Assembly (NCBI GenBank): GCA_033239525.1
Contig: BSYO01000025.1
Span: 13,674,001 to 13,738,000 of the forward strand
From: Nepenthes gracilis
Lineage: Eukaryota > Streptophyta > Magnoliopsida > Caryophyllales > Nepenthaceae
Direction: 5' to 3'
DNA length: 64,000 nt
A program made the translations under genes and the position numbers. The notes under the pieces are model-generated. The model saw nothing but the letters and a program-made list of their open reading frames with translations. It ran no database searches and was not told the origin of the DNA. The number at the start of each line of letters is the position of its first letter. Position 1 is the stretch's first letter. Below, in pieces: positions 45,541-57,850 of the stretch.

Positions 45541-48421
45541 AATCAAGCAATTTGGATAAAATCAAATAATGAAAAGTGTATTCAAATATTTATTCTCTTA
45601 TTATTAATCTTTTTGATAATTTCTAATCATTTTTATTATAATTACTTATATGTATGTCTTAATTTTATATTTAAACTATTTTAAAATTTATATACGTAAA
45701 ATTATATTTTTATTTTATAAAACTTTATTAAATATATATTTTAAATTCATACAAACCATGTACAACTACTGCATTTATGTTCAATACTTCTACTTGTCAT
45801 TTAATTTTTTGTATATGTTCTTACATTTTCTTAATTTCTATATAAACATTTATATATTTTTTATATTTGAAAGAAAATATTAAAAATTTCATAAACCATC
45901 TTGATTTTCTAAAATTTTTACACAAATATTTCTATGTATTTTTAAATTAAATAATATAATTTATGTATCTTTTTAATTTATTAAAGTTTTTGCATGTCCA
46001 TATTTTTTACTCCATTGTTCTGATGCCATATATTTGAGAAAATATGAAAGAAACTCTATGTTTACTTTGATGAATAAATTATTTTATCCAATATAAAAAA
46101 ATAAAAATTATTTATATTTGAGTAAAATTTTTAATTTGATTAAACATAAACCTTTGTAAAGAATCGATAAAATATATTTAAAAATGTTATAATATGTTAT
46201 TATTAAATTAAAGGTCAAACTTATTATCAATGGGTTAGAAAAGTGATGATTGGCCTGATTATAGGAATTATATGCAACCAGCCTATTTACGAGTTGTGAA
46301 CAGTAGCGTATAGCATCTAATTATGTAAAAATGATCATAACCTATATTTCGATATTTGTTATTAATTGATAAGGTCATCACCGATCATTGATCATTTATA
46401 TGTTAGTATGACTTTGACATATTCATATATTTGCATAATTTAGGTATATTTGATCGTTAGTAGTCGGCATTTACGTGATTTACTGAAAAATGATACTATC
46501 AAAATATCAAATATTTGATCATGACATTATCCTAACATATTTTGTTCAATATATATCTACATGTAAAAATATGTATATTTTATCAAGTATTACTCTCATT
46601 CTTGTATCTATTTTCTCTAATATTTTATATTAGAGAGTGTGAATTAATTTGCAAGAAATTCATGAATTCATGAGAAGGTTTAAGGGGATTAGTTTAGAAT
46701 GCTTTTGATTGCAATGTAACAATTCAGTTTAGCAGATAGATATTTCATTCTAATTCAGTTTGTATCTGTTTTTAGCCATTGATTGATGATGCTATTATGA
46801 TAATGATATTTGAATTTGATTATAAATCTTAAAAATTTAGTTTTGATACTCTGATTTTTAATTGAAATACTTTTTCATAATATAACTTGAAATTAAATAG
46901 TTGTCGATATTTAGACCCTCTTTCAAATTGTGATTTATGGATCCTTTAATTTATTATTATATTTATTTCAGGCTGTTTAAAAATACTTAATACATATTCA
47001 TATTTCAGTGTCGATTTTAATTTAAATTAATTAAATAAATAATTGATTTTTAGATATTAATTAAAAAATCAAAATTAAGATAATTATAAATTAAGAAATA
47101 AGTTAATTCTGACTTTAAGTCGAAAACGTGACATAGATGACATGACATTACCTCCTAGGTAAGGATTATATTTGGTAATCCTCCCATGTGCAATATAAAT
47201 GAATTAAAATTTACCATATGGAAGATCCATGTCAATATATAGATGTTTGTGTTTTTCGACTCTTTTTTTTTTTTTTGCATTAGATTACTGCCCAATTTGT
47301 GGGGACATTGATTGTCAACTTATAAATACTTAATAAAATTAATTATTTACTCCAAAAAAAATTACATCAATCAATTAACACAAAAAAATAGATTAACACA
47401 CATACATAAAACATCCTAAATGATTAAACATGGCATTCACTCATTAACAATATTTAAAAATACTATTTATATATCAAGTTATATATCTAACTGTATCAAA
47501 ATTATTAAAAATAGATATAAATTTTATTATATTTTAATTTTTATTCTTTCAATTTTCTCTATCAACACCAAAAATAATAATTTTGATATAATTAGATATA
47601 TAATTAGGTATATATATAATATTACTCGATCTTAACAAACTTACATAAAAATAAATAAAAAAATAAATATTATATTATTAAGTGCCATATAATCATTTTT
47701 ATTTATAAATATTTACAAAATCCTTATTCCTAGGTACATATCCACTATGAGTTGGTCCGATACATCAATGTCAAAGCTTAAGCCATACACATATTCAAAA
47801 CCCTAGGGCTTTATTTTAATGTAACTAAAGTAATTTTAATCTATTATCATTTTTTTTTCTAATGATTACTTGGGACAGTTAAGGATAACTACAAAGGAAA
47901 TAAACATAAGAACATTAATTTACATTTGAAAAAGCAGCTAGACTATTTCCCACTAATGGGGTTTTATTTTTCTATTATTCACCCCTAAGCATCCCATTAA
48001 ATCACATAATAAGCAAGAATTTAGCTATAAGACAACATTTTTAAAAAAAAAATGAGAAAAATAATTAACAGCAATACTAATACATAATTAATACAGTATG
48101 TTTACAACCACTACACCATAAATAGTTACAACAATACGTATAATGTTACATAATCATCTTCGGAATAGTATTTTACTCATCCATCTATTTTAATGTTACC
48201 CACCAAAGTGGATGAATAAAACCCCATGTTATTTAAGGTGTCCTAAGGAAAAGTTATCAAATCCTCGTACTTTAAATGATAAGAATTTTATCATGATAAC
48301 TCGGACCAATAGAATCATAAAATGATTCTTTATACATAGTTAGCCATCATAGTTACCATAGATAAAATTATTATCATTAAGAATTTGAGGAGTTATCTCA
48401 AAAATATTTGAAGGATATTGA

Positions 48422-51400
48422 TCAGTATTGAAACTGAAAAGTCTCAATCTCATCAAACATAACAGATGATCCAGCAATCATTGAATAGTTGTCGATGTAA
48501 AGACTCTGGGGGCTCTCCGCAGGGGAATATGCCTGGGAAATCACATCCCCATAATCTAATGATGATACCCTAGCAGTGGCGCCGGATGAACGTAAGGCCG
48601 TCAGATGGGGTGACGGGAGGTGGTGGGATGGTGGAGAGTGGTTCTGGGCCATTATGATCTCCTCTCTGGTGAACCCTTCGTCTTTGTTTTCTTCTTGTTT
48701 TATGTTGAGAAAGGAAGAGAACAAAGGGTTCAAGCTTTGCTCTATGGAATGGTTTGATTCAAAGCTCAGTAAAATGGATGGCTCTGATTTGTCAGGTGAA
48801 TCCAGCTCGATCTGATGGTTAGGTTTGAGTGGGGTTTGGCACGTGTGGCGGTCAGCATATGTTGTCCTGAACACTGGGGGATTATCTGCTATTTGTTGAA
48901 CATGTTTGGTTGCCTTACACCCCTGATCAATCTTGTAACTGCATCTGTAGTAGTTCCTGCATGTGGCATCACATCGTGGACCGTCATATTATGATATGAT
49001 AGAAATTAATCTTGATTTTAGCTGTAGTTATTATGCTTCCCTTGCTAAAGTTCATAACCATTTGACAGTTTTGACAAAATTTTAAATATACAATCTTAAA
49101 TATAAAGACTATAAATCAAGTAAGTCCAAATATATATCATTATGAATCAAATTTATTAAAAAAATAAACAAAGTTGATAAGCTTTGAAATCATGTTAAAA
49201 TATAAGTGATAGTATTTTATTATGTGTATTATATGCTTTAATTAGCGTCAATTTATGAGTTATAACATTTTAAATGGAAAAGCTATTTCAAAAATCATGT
49301 TAGGATACATCATTAAAATACTTTAAGGTAATATAGATAATATTTTATCTATCTATCATGCTATTACAAAATACATAATCTTTTTATTTTGTAAATATTA
49401 TATTGGGATAATTATATTTTAGGGAGGTTGTATTTTAGTTAAGATTTTATTTTATAGATGATATTACCTTCCTTGCAGGCAATATCCCTTTGTATATTTT
49501 GTTAGGAGATTTTGTATATTAGGTATACTAATAGGTTTTTATTCTTGTTAGGCATGCCCTGTTGTAATATATATATTTCCTTCTCAGGTAATGTTGAGGT
49601 GTGTGATGTAAAAGCAGAAGCAATAATGACATTTGCTGGCTTTACTGTTTTTCAAACTGTGTAATCGATTTTCTCCCATTTCCATCGTCCTCTTCCTCCC
49701 TTCATCCTCTTCGCCATTCTGCTTCTAGTTCTTACATGGTAATAGAGTCAAGTTGGAGCCACACCACAATACTTCAGAAAATACGTCAAATACGGATAAC
49801 CCACATCCCGATTCTATACAAAATCTCTCACGATTTCAAAACCTTTGTGATCCTATAAATCCTTTTTAATTAGAGGTTGGCAACACTCCAACCATTACCT
49901 TGGTCGCCGATTTACTCACAGTTGACAACTATTTTATTTTGTCCAGAACCATGAGTCGAGCAGTAAGGGCTAAAAATAAACTTCAATTCATTGAAGGTAC
50001 TGTTCCTAAACCTATCAACTCCAACAATCCCCTTTTTGAAGCTTAGGGACGATACAATGATATGATAATCTCCTGGATTCAGAATTCCATTAGCCCATCC
50101 ATCAAATGGAGTGTTTTTTTTTTTTTTCATTAATGATGCTTTCGAGATCTAGAAAGAATTACGTGACCGTTTTACTCAACAAAATGGGTCATGCATTTTT
50201 CAACTGAAGAAATCCTTGGCAGGTCTATTGTAAGAGCAAGATTCGATAAATTTGTATTACGGTAAGCTGAAAGCAATCTAGGATGAACTCATCATATATG
50301 ACCATCTCCCAAATTATGACTGTGGTAAACTAAAAGTGCTCATCGAGCGCTATCAGAGGGATTATGTTATATAATTTTTAATGGGTTTGAATGATTCATA
50401 TACTAATGTTCGAGACTAAATTATGTTAATGAATCCTCTTCCGTCCGTTAATAAGATCTTTTCTATTATCCAGCAACAAGAATGACAACATTAGATGTTG
50501 TCTATTGGGCATCCTTTAGAAACGATGGCTTTAGCTATTAAACGAGTTATTAGCAACTCTAAAAATACTATGAAAAACGCCCATACGCCAAAAAAAGATA
50601 AACCTTTTTGTGTTCATTACCGTGTCATAGGACACTTTAAATTAGTGCTTTAAAGTTAGGAATGCTGAAATGCCTATTTGTTATCATTGTAACAAATCTG
50701 GCCACGTTATTGATAAATATTATCAACTTCATGGTTTTCCTCCTAATCACAAGCTATATGGTAAGTCTGGACTTGCAACACCTTTTGCTAATCATTCGAG
50801 TTTCATCACCATTTCCGACCAAGAGGCTAATGATGATGACAAAGTTACATTAACTAAAGTTCAGTTCAAGCAACTCATGAATCTGATTCAATCCTAAGAC
50901 CCTGCTACTCCTTCGCAAACAAAGAAACAGACCTCATCTCTTTTTGACCCGATTTGTGAGCAATCAAAAACAGTTAATATGACTAATACTGATTTTTGAT
51001 CCTCTACTTCCTCTTATAATAGAGAGATGGTCTGAATTCTTGACACCGGGGCTATGGATTATATGATCTGCGACCCATTCTTATATCTTCTTAAAAAGAT
51101 ACAAATTTATTATTCTGTTAAGCTTCCTAATAGAAGTAAAGCTCTTGTTTCTCATATCGAGGACATTAAATTGACCAACAAGATCATGTTACAAAACGTT
51201 TTATGTGTTCATTCTTTCATATTTAATTTGATTTTTGTGAAATAACTTACTGATACTCTTGGTTGCTGTCTATTTTTCTTCTCTGACATTTGCCTGATTT
51301 AGAACTTTATTTCCTAGACAACGATTGCGATTGGTGAAGAGAAAAACGGTTTATAGCATTTGATGAATAGTGAAGTTTATCCCAACACTTTAGCTGTTCT

Positions 51401-54400
51401 CCTCTCCAAATTCCCCAGTAACACTGTGAAGCCCTCTGCCCACTTTGTTTCTTCGCCAGTTGATCTCTGGCACTGCCAATTAGGTCATGTTTCCCATTCT
51501 AGAATAAAATTGATAAATGATTCTCTTGTAAAAAGATCATTATATTCTATTAATGATAATCCCTATTCTATTTGTCACATAACTAAACAAAGTCACCTTC
51601 CTTTTCTCCTAACACCCACAAGTCACACATCTTATTTGATATGGTGTATTGTGACCCATAGGGACTTTTTTATAAAATATCTTATGATGGATATAAATAT
51701 TTCTTGACTATTGTTGATATTTTTAAGAAGAACCTGAATTTATCTCCTAAAATAAAAATCAGACACAAAATTGTGCTTAGAAGCCTTTTACAATCTGGTT
51801 GTCGTACAATTTAAAATTAATATCAAAGTTATTCGAAGTGACAATGGATCTGAATTTTGTCTGGGAGATTTCTATAGTAAAAGAGGTATTATCCATCAAC
51901 AGAGTTGTGTGAAAACACCACAATAAAATGGTGTAATCGAATAAAAACACCAACATTTATTAAATATAGCCTGAACTATTAGATTACACCACAATAAAAT
52001 GGTGTAATCGAATAAAAATACCAACATTTATTAAATATAGCCTGAACTATTAGATTTCATTCGGGACTTCCTTTAAAATTTTAGAATAATTGTATTTTTC
52101 TGCTGCCTATATTATAAATAAAATTTTCACTCCAGTGCTGAAAAATAAGACTCCATATAAAATTCTATTCAGAGTCAAACCAAGTTATGATAATTTATTA
52201 ATATTTGGTTGCTTATATTTTACTATCACCCTCTCTCATGAGAAGAAGAAATTTGATCCCAAAAGTATGATTTGTGTTTTTTTAGGCTATCAATTTGGCA
52301 TTAAAAGTTATAAATTATTTGATTTGCATAGTCATGTGACATTTTATTCCAGGGATATCATTTTCCATAAGAATATTTTTCCTTTCTAGGAAAATAATAC
52401 CGAAACTACTTCTAATGCTCAATTTGACGCCTTACCTCCTGCCATGACAGATATTGACCCTTTAACTCAATCATCCACATATAAATATGAATCTATTTCT
52501 AATCCTGCCACTATTCCCTACACTAGATGGAGACCAACCAACCGCTAAACTTCTCCACAGTGAAAAACAATTTGTTTTACCCTTAGTCCACGGTCGGCTG
52601 CAAGATAATCAGGATCCTTTGAGCGATAATTCACAGCCTAGTGTATCCACTAATCTTACCATAAATATTCAATCTCTAGCAAAAGATAACACTCCTATTC
52701 GCAAAACACTAGAGTTAGAAAAACTCCTCAAATTTTGAAGGATTTTCATTGTCTTCAGGTGTCTCAAACTACACCCATCCACTCAAAAGTTTAAATCACT
52801 CCAGGTAAACCTTATCCCCTTGAAAATTGCATATCATATCAAAAATTATCTCCCGACTATAGTGTTTTCTCATCTACCATCTCATCTCAAGCGGAACCAC
52901 AAACTTACATTCAAACTATTTACAATCCCAATTAACGCAAAGCCATAAATGATAAGCTAAATGGTTTAAAACTTAATAAAACCTAGATTATTACAAATTT
53001 ACATTCAAGAAAGAAAGTTATTAGATATCGATATGTATTTAAACTGAAACTTAATAGTGATGGGAGTATTGAAAGATATAAGTGTCGATTAGAGGCTAAA
53101 AGATACACACAACAAAGGGTAGATTACTATGAAACCTTTTCTCCTGTTGCTTAACTTACAACCATGCAATGCCTCTTAGCTGTAGCTGCCATTAAAAAAT
53201 GACATCTATATCATTTTAACGTCAATAATGTCTTTTTGCATAGAACTTTAAATGGAATAATTTATATGCAACAACATCTCGATTATATTAAAGGAAAACC
53301 CCATCAGGTATACAAGTTGTTAAAAAGTATATATGGTCTCAAACAAGCTTCCAGACAATGGTATTTAAAACTATCTAGCTCTCTTGTTGCCTTTGGGTTA
53401 TCTAATCCAAAGCTAATTACAACTTATTCACTAAGCAAGATGACAAGTCTTTTACAGTTCTCCTTATATATATTGATGATATCATTGTTACAAGTAATTG
53501 TTTGGATTCTAGTGCCTCTATCAAATCTCTTCTAAAGCATGCTTTCAAGTTAAGGATATTAATATTCTACGATATTTCCATGACATTGAAGTAACACAAT
53601 CAGCAAAAGGTATACATATTTGTCAAAGAAAATACACCCTTGATATTTTGACTGATTCTAGCACCATTGGTATCAAACCTCTTAAACTTTCATTGAATCA
53701 AAACTTGAGGCTGAGTAAGCAAATCGGGATGGTATTATAAGACCCAAGTGTGTATAAAAGACTCATCAGTCGTCTTCTTTATCTAACAGTCACAAGATCG
53801 GATATATCTTATGCAGTGCAAAATTTAAGCCAATTTAGGAATCAGCCTACTTCTAGTCATATGAATGCTGCATATCAAATTTTACAATATCTGAAATTGA
53901 ATCCAAGATAAGGAATATTATTTTCCTCTACCTCTCACATATAGTTATGAGCTTTTTGTGATGCAAATTGGGCCTCTTATCCAGATACAAGAAGATCCAT
54001 TACAAGCTACTGTATTTTCCTTGAAAATTCTCTTATTTCATGAAAAAACAAAAAAAATCAGTGGTCTCTCACTCCCCAGTCGAGGCAGAGTATAGATCAA
54101 TAGCTACAACTTGTTGTAAATTATTTAGATTACATTGTATTTTGAATAATTTGTGGGTTTCACATCCTAAGGCACACATCTAAAGCGGCAATTCACATTG
54201 CAGTAAATCCTATTTTTCATGAACGCACTAAGTACATTGAGTTGGACTGTCATCTCATCCGTGACAAAATTCAAGAATGAAACGTTCGTACACATCACGT
54301 CATCACTCATAATCAACTGGTGGATATACTCATCAAGATTGTCCCCTCACATTGTCTAAATGCTCATCTGTTCAAGATGGACATTATCAATATATATGTT

Positions 54401-56221
54401 CCATCTTGTTGGGGCGTATTACAAAATACATAATCTTTTTATTTTGTAAATATCATATTGGGATAATTATATTTTAGGGTAGTTGTATTTTAGTTAAGAT
54501 TTTATTTTATAGATGATATTACCTTCCTTACAGGCAATATCTCTTTGTATATTTTTATTAGAAGATTTTGTCTATTAGGTATATTATTAGGTTTTTATTC
54601 TGGTTAGGTATGCCCTATTGTAATATATATATTTCCTTCTCGGGTAATGTTGAGGTGTATGATGTAAAAGCAAAAGCAATAATGACATTTGCTGGCTTCG
54701 CTGTTTTACAGCCCATGTAATCGATTCTCTCCCATTTCCATTGTCCTCTTCCTCCCTTCATCCTCTTCACCATTCTGCGTCTTTCTTATACATGCCAACA
54801 TGCCCACCGGTTGGTATTTAATGATATCACACAAACATTTTTCAACTTTTATCTCCATTTAATTTTTCTAAGATTCGGGTAATATAATTCCTCTAAGGTT
54901 TCCAATCTGAGTATAAAACAAAATTAATAATTATATTTCACTAAGTAGAGTCTATACAACCGGAAGATAAGCATAAAAGAATGAACGACCAAGTATACCT
55001 TGGATACTTTGCATTGAGGATCGGTTTTTGCCCATATTTTCTCCAAGCATACTCATCGGCCACTTCAGTGGGAGAATCAACAATCCATACCTGGCAAGAT
55101 TTCCTGCAAAATTCCAATTTTTTTCCACAATTTGTTAAAATTGATCTGTTCATATAAGCCTCTTATCAAAATTTGCCTGCAATAATTAAGATATAAATGC
55201 TATTTAGATTTTATAAGAATCCAGTTATAAATAGAAAAATGGCCGCCCAACCCAATTGATTCTTAAATAAAAAATTAAAAATGTATATTTTTGATAAACT
55301 TATGAGTTGATTTAATCTAAGTAGTTACATCGTATTTCAATCTATGTCTTATTCTAATTTAATTCTCTAACTATTGAAGGTTTTTAAGGTTTGAATTTAA
55401 TTAAAACATATTTCAGTTTAAATTAGAATTCAATCAAAGAATATTTCAACTCATAGTGGGATTTGCTGCAACATGGTCTACAAATTTATATATTTTATTG
55501 ATAAATCACGCAAATTGAGGCATATCATTTGATAACATGAAAACTTACCTGTCAAATATACTTAAAATATTCAAATTGCGATTAATTATCATCAAAATGT
55601 TTGAAGATTATCATCTTCCTTTATCGCTCAAACGAACTCCAGTCAACCCTCACACCAGATCGTGCGACCATTACTCAATCTCTTTGCTCAAATGTATCCA
55701 CAAACCTTTTGACGGCACTTTTGTTTGTTTTGGTACCCACAAACTCAAAATAGCACTAAAATCCATTTAAAGAAAATTTGAAATACTCCTCCTCTTCCAA
55801 ATTTGAACAAATCAAGAAAGGAAAAAAAAAAAAAAAAGTAATGTTACAATGAGTCAATTAAAACCAACGAAGATTACCTCCTCCGGTGACATCCTCTCCG
55901 ATCTTTCCGCCTCGGATTCTTCGAACATTCGCCGGAATCTTCAAACTCACAGCTACGAATAGCAATAGAATTCTTCAAGCTTTGAAGAACGTCACCATCA
56001 CCGCTAGAATCAAGCATCGACAGACAATTCGAAAAGGAACTGTCGATCTTCCTGGCAAGAACTTGCACCTCCTCTTCCGTAAGCGATTTACCAGTCAGGA
56101 GTTCGTTTGCGGAACCTCGACCTTCTACCAGCTCTCCGACGAGCTTCTCCAGCAAGCAATCTGGATGCAGTCTCTTCGGCGTCGGTAACCGCGACGGCGA
56201 CTTCATTTCGCTTGTCTGCAT
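48422..56221 (-). CDS. Group III WRKY transcription factor
   Basis: Three exons on the minus strand: 56221-55878, 55103-54999 and 48956-48422 (984 nt, 327 residues). Junctions read AGGAG|GTAATC, TTTTGCAG|GAAATC, CCAAG|GTATAC and ATGCAG|GAACTA, and the phase is kept. WRKY proteins are nuclear and bind W-boxes (TTGAC[C/T]); group III members mostly act in salicylate, defence and senescence responses. The WRKYGQK heptad is at 135-141. The zinc ligands are C155, C163, H187 and C189, a C-X7-C-X23-H-X-C pattern that defines group III. The second intron splits the R150 codon, the usual place in WRKY domains. A basic stretch [15 protein letters not shown] precedes the domain. The acidic C-terminal region may activate transcription. 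An in-frame TAG just before the ATG fixes the start. Intron 2 is 6.0 kb because it contains a copia element. It resembles the WRKY70/54 group only in general layout. Confidence 0.92.
49362..49736 (+). repeat. 5' LTR of Copia-B
   Basis: 375 bp, TATTACAAAATAC to GTTCTTACA. Confidence 0.9.
49737..49752 (+). other. Primer-binding site of Copia-B
   Basis: TGGTAATAGAGTCAAG directly follows the LTR. It resembles TGGTATCAGAGC, the initiator tRNA-Met site. Confidence 0.75.
49760..50910 (+). pseudogene. Copia-B gag, broken
   Basis: A zinc-knuckle remnant [22 protein letters not shown] lies at about 50670-50745 (third cysteine replaced by Y), followed by PNHKLYG, as in plant copia gag. The upstream part has stops in all frames but retains words such as DYNCGKLKVL near 50316. 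Confidence 0.7.
50911..52389 (+). pseudogene. Copia-B protease and integrase, broken
   Basis: The protease remnant is [13 protein letters not shown] near 51035-51075. The pre-integrase zinc region is [17 protein letters not shown] (51462-51510) with ICHITKQ. The integrase core remnant has [12 protein letters not shown] near 51832. A 71-bp tandem duplication (51915-51985 and 51986-52056) breaks the frame in the catalytic-glutamate region. The C-terminal part resumes with [17 protein letters not shown] and ends in the FGCL...[16 protein letters not shown] block. Confidence 0.82.
51915..52056 (+). repeat. 71-bp tandem duplication inside the Copia-B integrase
   Basis: Two adjacent copies starting ACACCACAATAAAATGG and ending CTATTAGATT differ at about one base. 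The length is not a multiple of three. Confidence 0.92.
52980..54330 (+). pseudogene. Copia-B reverse transcriptase and RNase H, broken
   Basis: RT motifs are [26 protein letters not shown] (53319-53357) and a frame-shifted catalytic box near 53470. RNase H remnants are [28 protein letters not shown] (53955-54010) and a [18 protein letters not shown] end near 54230. Many stops are present. Confidence 0.82.
54417..54790 (+). repeat. 3' LTR of Copia-B
   Basis: 374 bp, TATTACAAAATAC to TTTCTTATA. Confidence 0.9.
55104..55877 (-). other. Intron 1 of the WRKY gene
   Basis: 774 bp of A+T-rich DNA, donor GTAATC, acceptor TTTTGCAG. The alternative acceptor TTATTGCAG near 55180 would add stops, so it is not used here. 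Confidence 0.75.
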
Positions 56222-56869
56222 CTAGAGAAGGATTGGCTGCTTTATGCGAGTGGGAGAGGGTAAAGAGCAGTGGAAATGGGAAAATGGGATTGGATTCTTT
56301 CGAAGCAAATTCAAGGAAGATTAATGGAAACTTGTTTTTTTTTTAATTTTATTTTCTTCCAGATTTTGTCCTTTTCTACGCTCACGCTCACACCAAGCGC
56401 GTGACTCTTCCTCATGTGGATGTGCTATTCAGTCTTCCTCCTCCTATCCAGTGTCACTTGTCATTCTGAAAATTAGCATCAAATTATAAAAAAATAAATA
56501 ATAAAAATAATAAAATAAGTTATTTAAATATAAACCAAATTTTATTTTTTATTTCTTATTAATAAATTGTAAATTAAAATGCCCGGACAACCTTCTTAAT
56601 AGATGTCTCTTTTAAAATATTATTTATATACACATAATATAATATTTATTTATTTATTTATTTTTATAATAATTAATAAAAATAACTTAATAAAATATTT
56701 TATTATTATCTGTATTAAAAATAATTAAAATATGTATATTTTTAATAAAATAACATAATAAGTTGAGAATCACATTTACAAATAGTTAATTTTTTAAGTA
56801 AAACTAATTTTATAACAATTTTATATTTTAAAAATTATTAAAAAATTAAAATATCAAATTAGTAATAAT
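56222..56869 (-). promoter_or_regulatory. Proximal promoter and 5' UTR of the WRKY gene
   Basis: Higher GC near 56222-56470, then A+T-rich. No W-box core TTGAC[C/T] was seen in the first few hundred bases. Confidence 0.35.
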
Positions 56870-57420
56870 TAGAGTGGCCGTAAAAACTATAATACTATAT
56901 AAAATTAATTAAAAGATATAGATAATTAAATTATAAAATTTTAAATAATTAAATATTAAAATATTTGTGACGACTTTACTGTTCGACAATGATAAGAGTT
57001 AAAGTATAAAAAAATTAAAATATATAAATATAAATTATAAAAGTGCCGGTCACTTAACTATTTAAAAATCAAAAAATAAAAAGATAAAAAATAAAATATA
57101 AAAAATTAAATAATAAAAATATAAAATTATAAAAATAGTGATACTTTAATAATTTAAAATTAAAAAAAAATATAAAAATTAAATAATAAAAATATAAAAA
57201 TATTAGAAAATTTAAAAAGTTAATCATAACGTGTTAATTCTCATAATATAAACTAACACAAAATTACACTATTTTGATCTCAATACAAAACTAATTAACC
57301 TATAAAAATACGATACAAATTAAATAAAAATTAATAAAATTGAGCTGATTTAAAAATAAATAATATATTAAGATAAAATTTAAAAATATATAATTTAATT
57401 ATATAATTAATATAAAAAAT
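56870..57420 (+). repeat. Direct repeat R3, copy A
   Basis: Shares with 58900-59440 the ordered blocks AAAATATTTGT...TTTACTGT, TTAAAGTATAAA, GGTCACTTAACTATTT (GGCTTAACCATCTAA in copy B), TTTAAAATTAAAAAA, AACGTGTTAA and CTGATTTAAAAATAAAT. Low complexity makes exact borders uncertain. Confidence 0.5.
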
Positions 57421-57429
57421 ATTAAAAAT

Positions 57430-57850
57430 AATAATAAATATATATCGATCACCACATGATCCACGATGTTTCGTTTTGAGCCACAAATGTGGACAGGGCA
57501 CGCCGACCGTTCTTTATCCACGGAAGGTGATAGCACGCGCTGGAACGAAGACTCTTCAAGCCAATTTGGTTGTACGGACAAATTGTGACACGTTCTGCCT
57601 GACGTCATTAGATTACGTCACCACATTGCGCCAGCTCCCCTTTTTTTTTATTTTTATTACACCGCACAAGCCGGTGACCTTACGGACAGACGGAAGTATC
57701 TAAATGACGACAGTGCCATTAATCCAAGATTTGAGGTATATTTCGGTATCCAGTCTTTTGTGAAATTTGTATGCAATTTGGGGGCATTTTGTCCCGCATT
57801 ACGACGGCGCTGTCAGTTTAACAGCGTTCCTTTTTTAACGGAAAGGATTA
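57430..57850. promoter_or_regulatory. GC-richer island with as-1-like site
   Basis: Between the R3 copies. It contains TGACGTCA (57600-57607) and TTACGTCA (57613-57620), a spaced pair of TGACG cores as in as-1 elements bound by TGA bZIP factors. It is about 1.4 kb upstream of the WRKY start. No exon is readable. The 69- and 75-codon open frames here are not convincing. Confidence 0.35.

Larger units (their letters stand above)
41086..48421. other. Intergenic DNA between Gypsy-T and the WRKY gene
   Basis: A+T-rich. The parts that can be named are listed separately (42000-42470, 43944-44228, 44290-44745, 45190-45540). The remainder, including 45550-48421, holds no readable gene. PBS-like TGGTATCA words near 43440 and 43483 hint at old copia debris. 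The WRKY 3' UTR should lie just left of 48422. Confidence 0.5.
49362..54790 (+). mobile_element. Ty1/copia LTR retrotransposon (Copia-B) in intron 2 of the WRKY gene
   Basis: 5429 bp, with LTRs at 49362-49736 and 54417-54790. The target-site duplication CATGC is at 49357-49361 and 54791-54795. The LTRs start TATTAC, not TG, and end ACA (left) or ATA (right). The PBS follows the left LTR and GTTGGGGCG precedes the right one. About 28 of 375 LTR positions differ by eye, so this is an old insertion. It lies antisense to the WRKY gene. All domains are broken. Confidence 0.92.
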
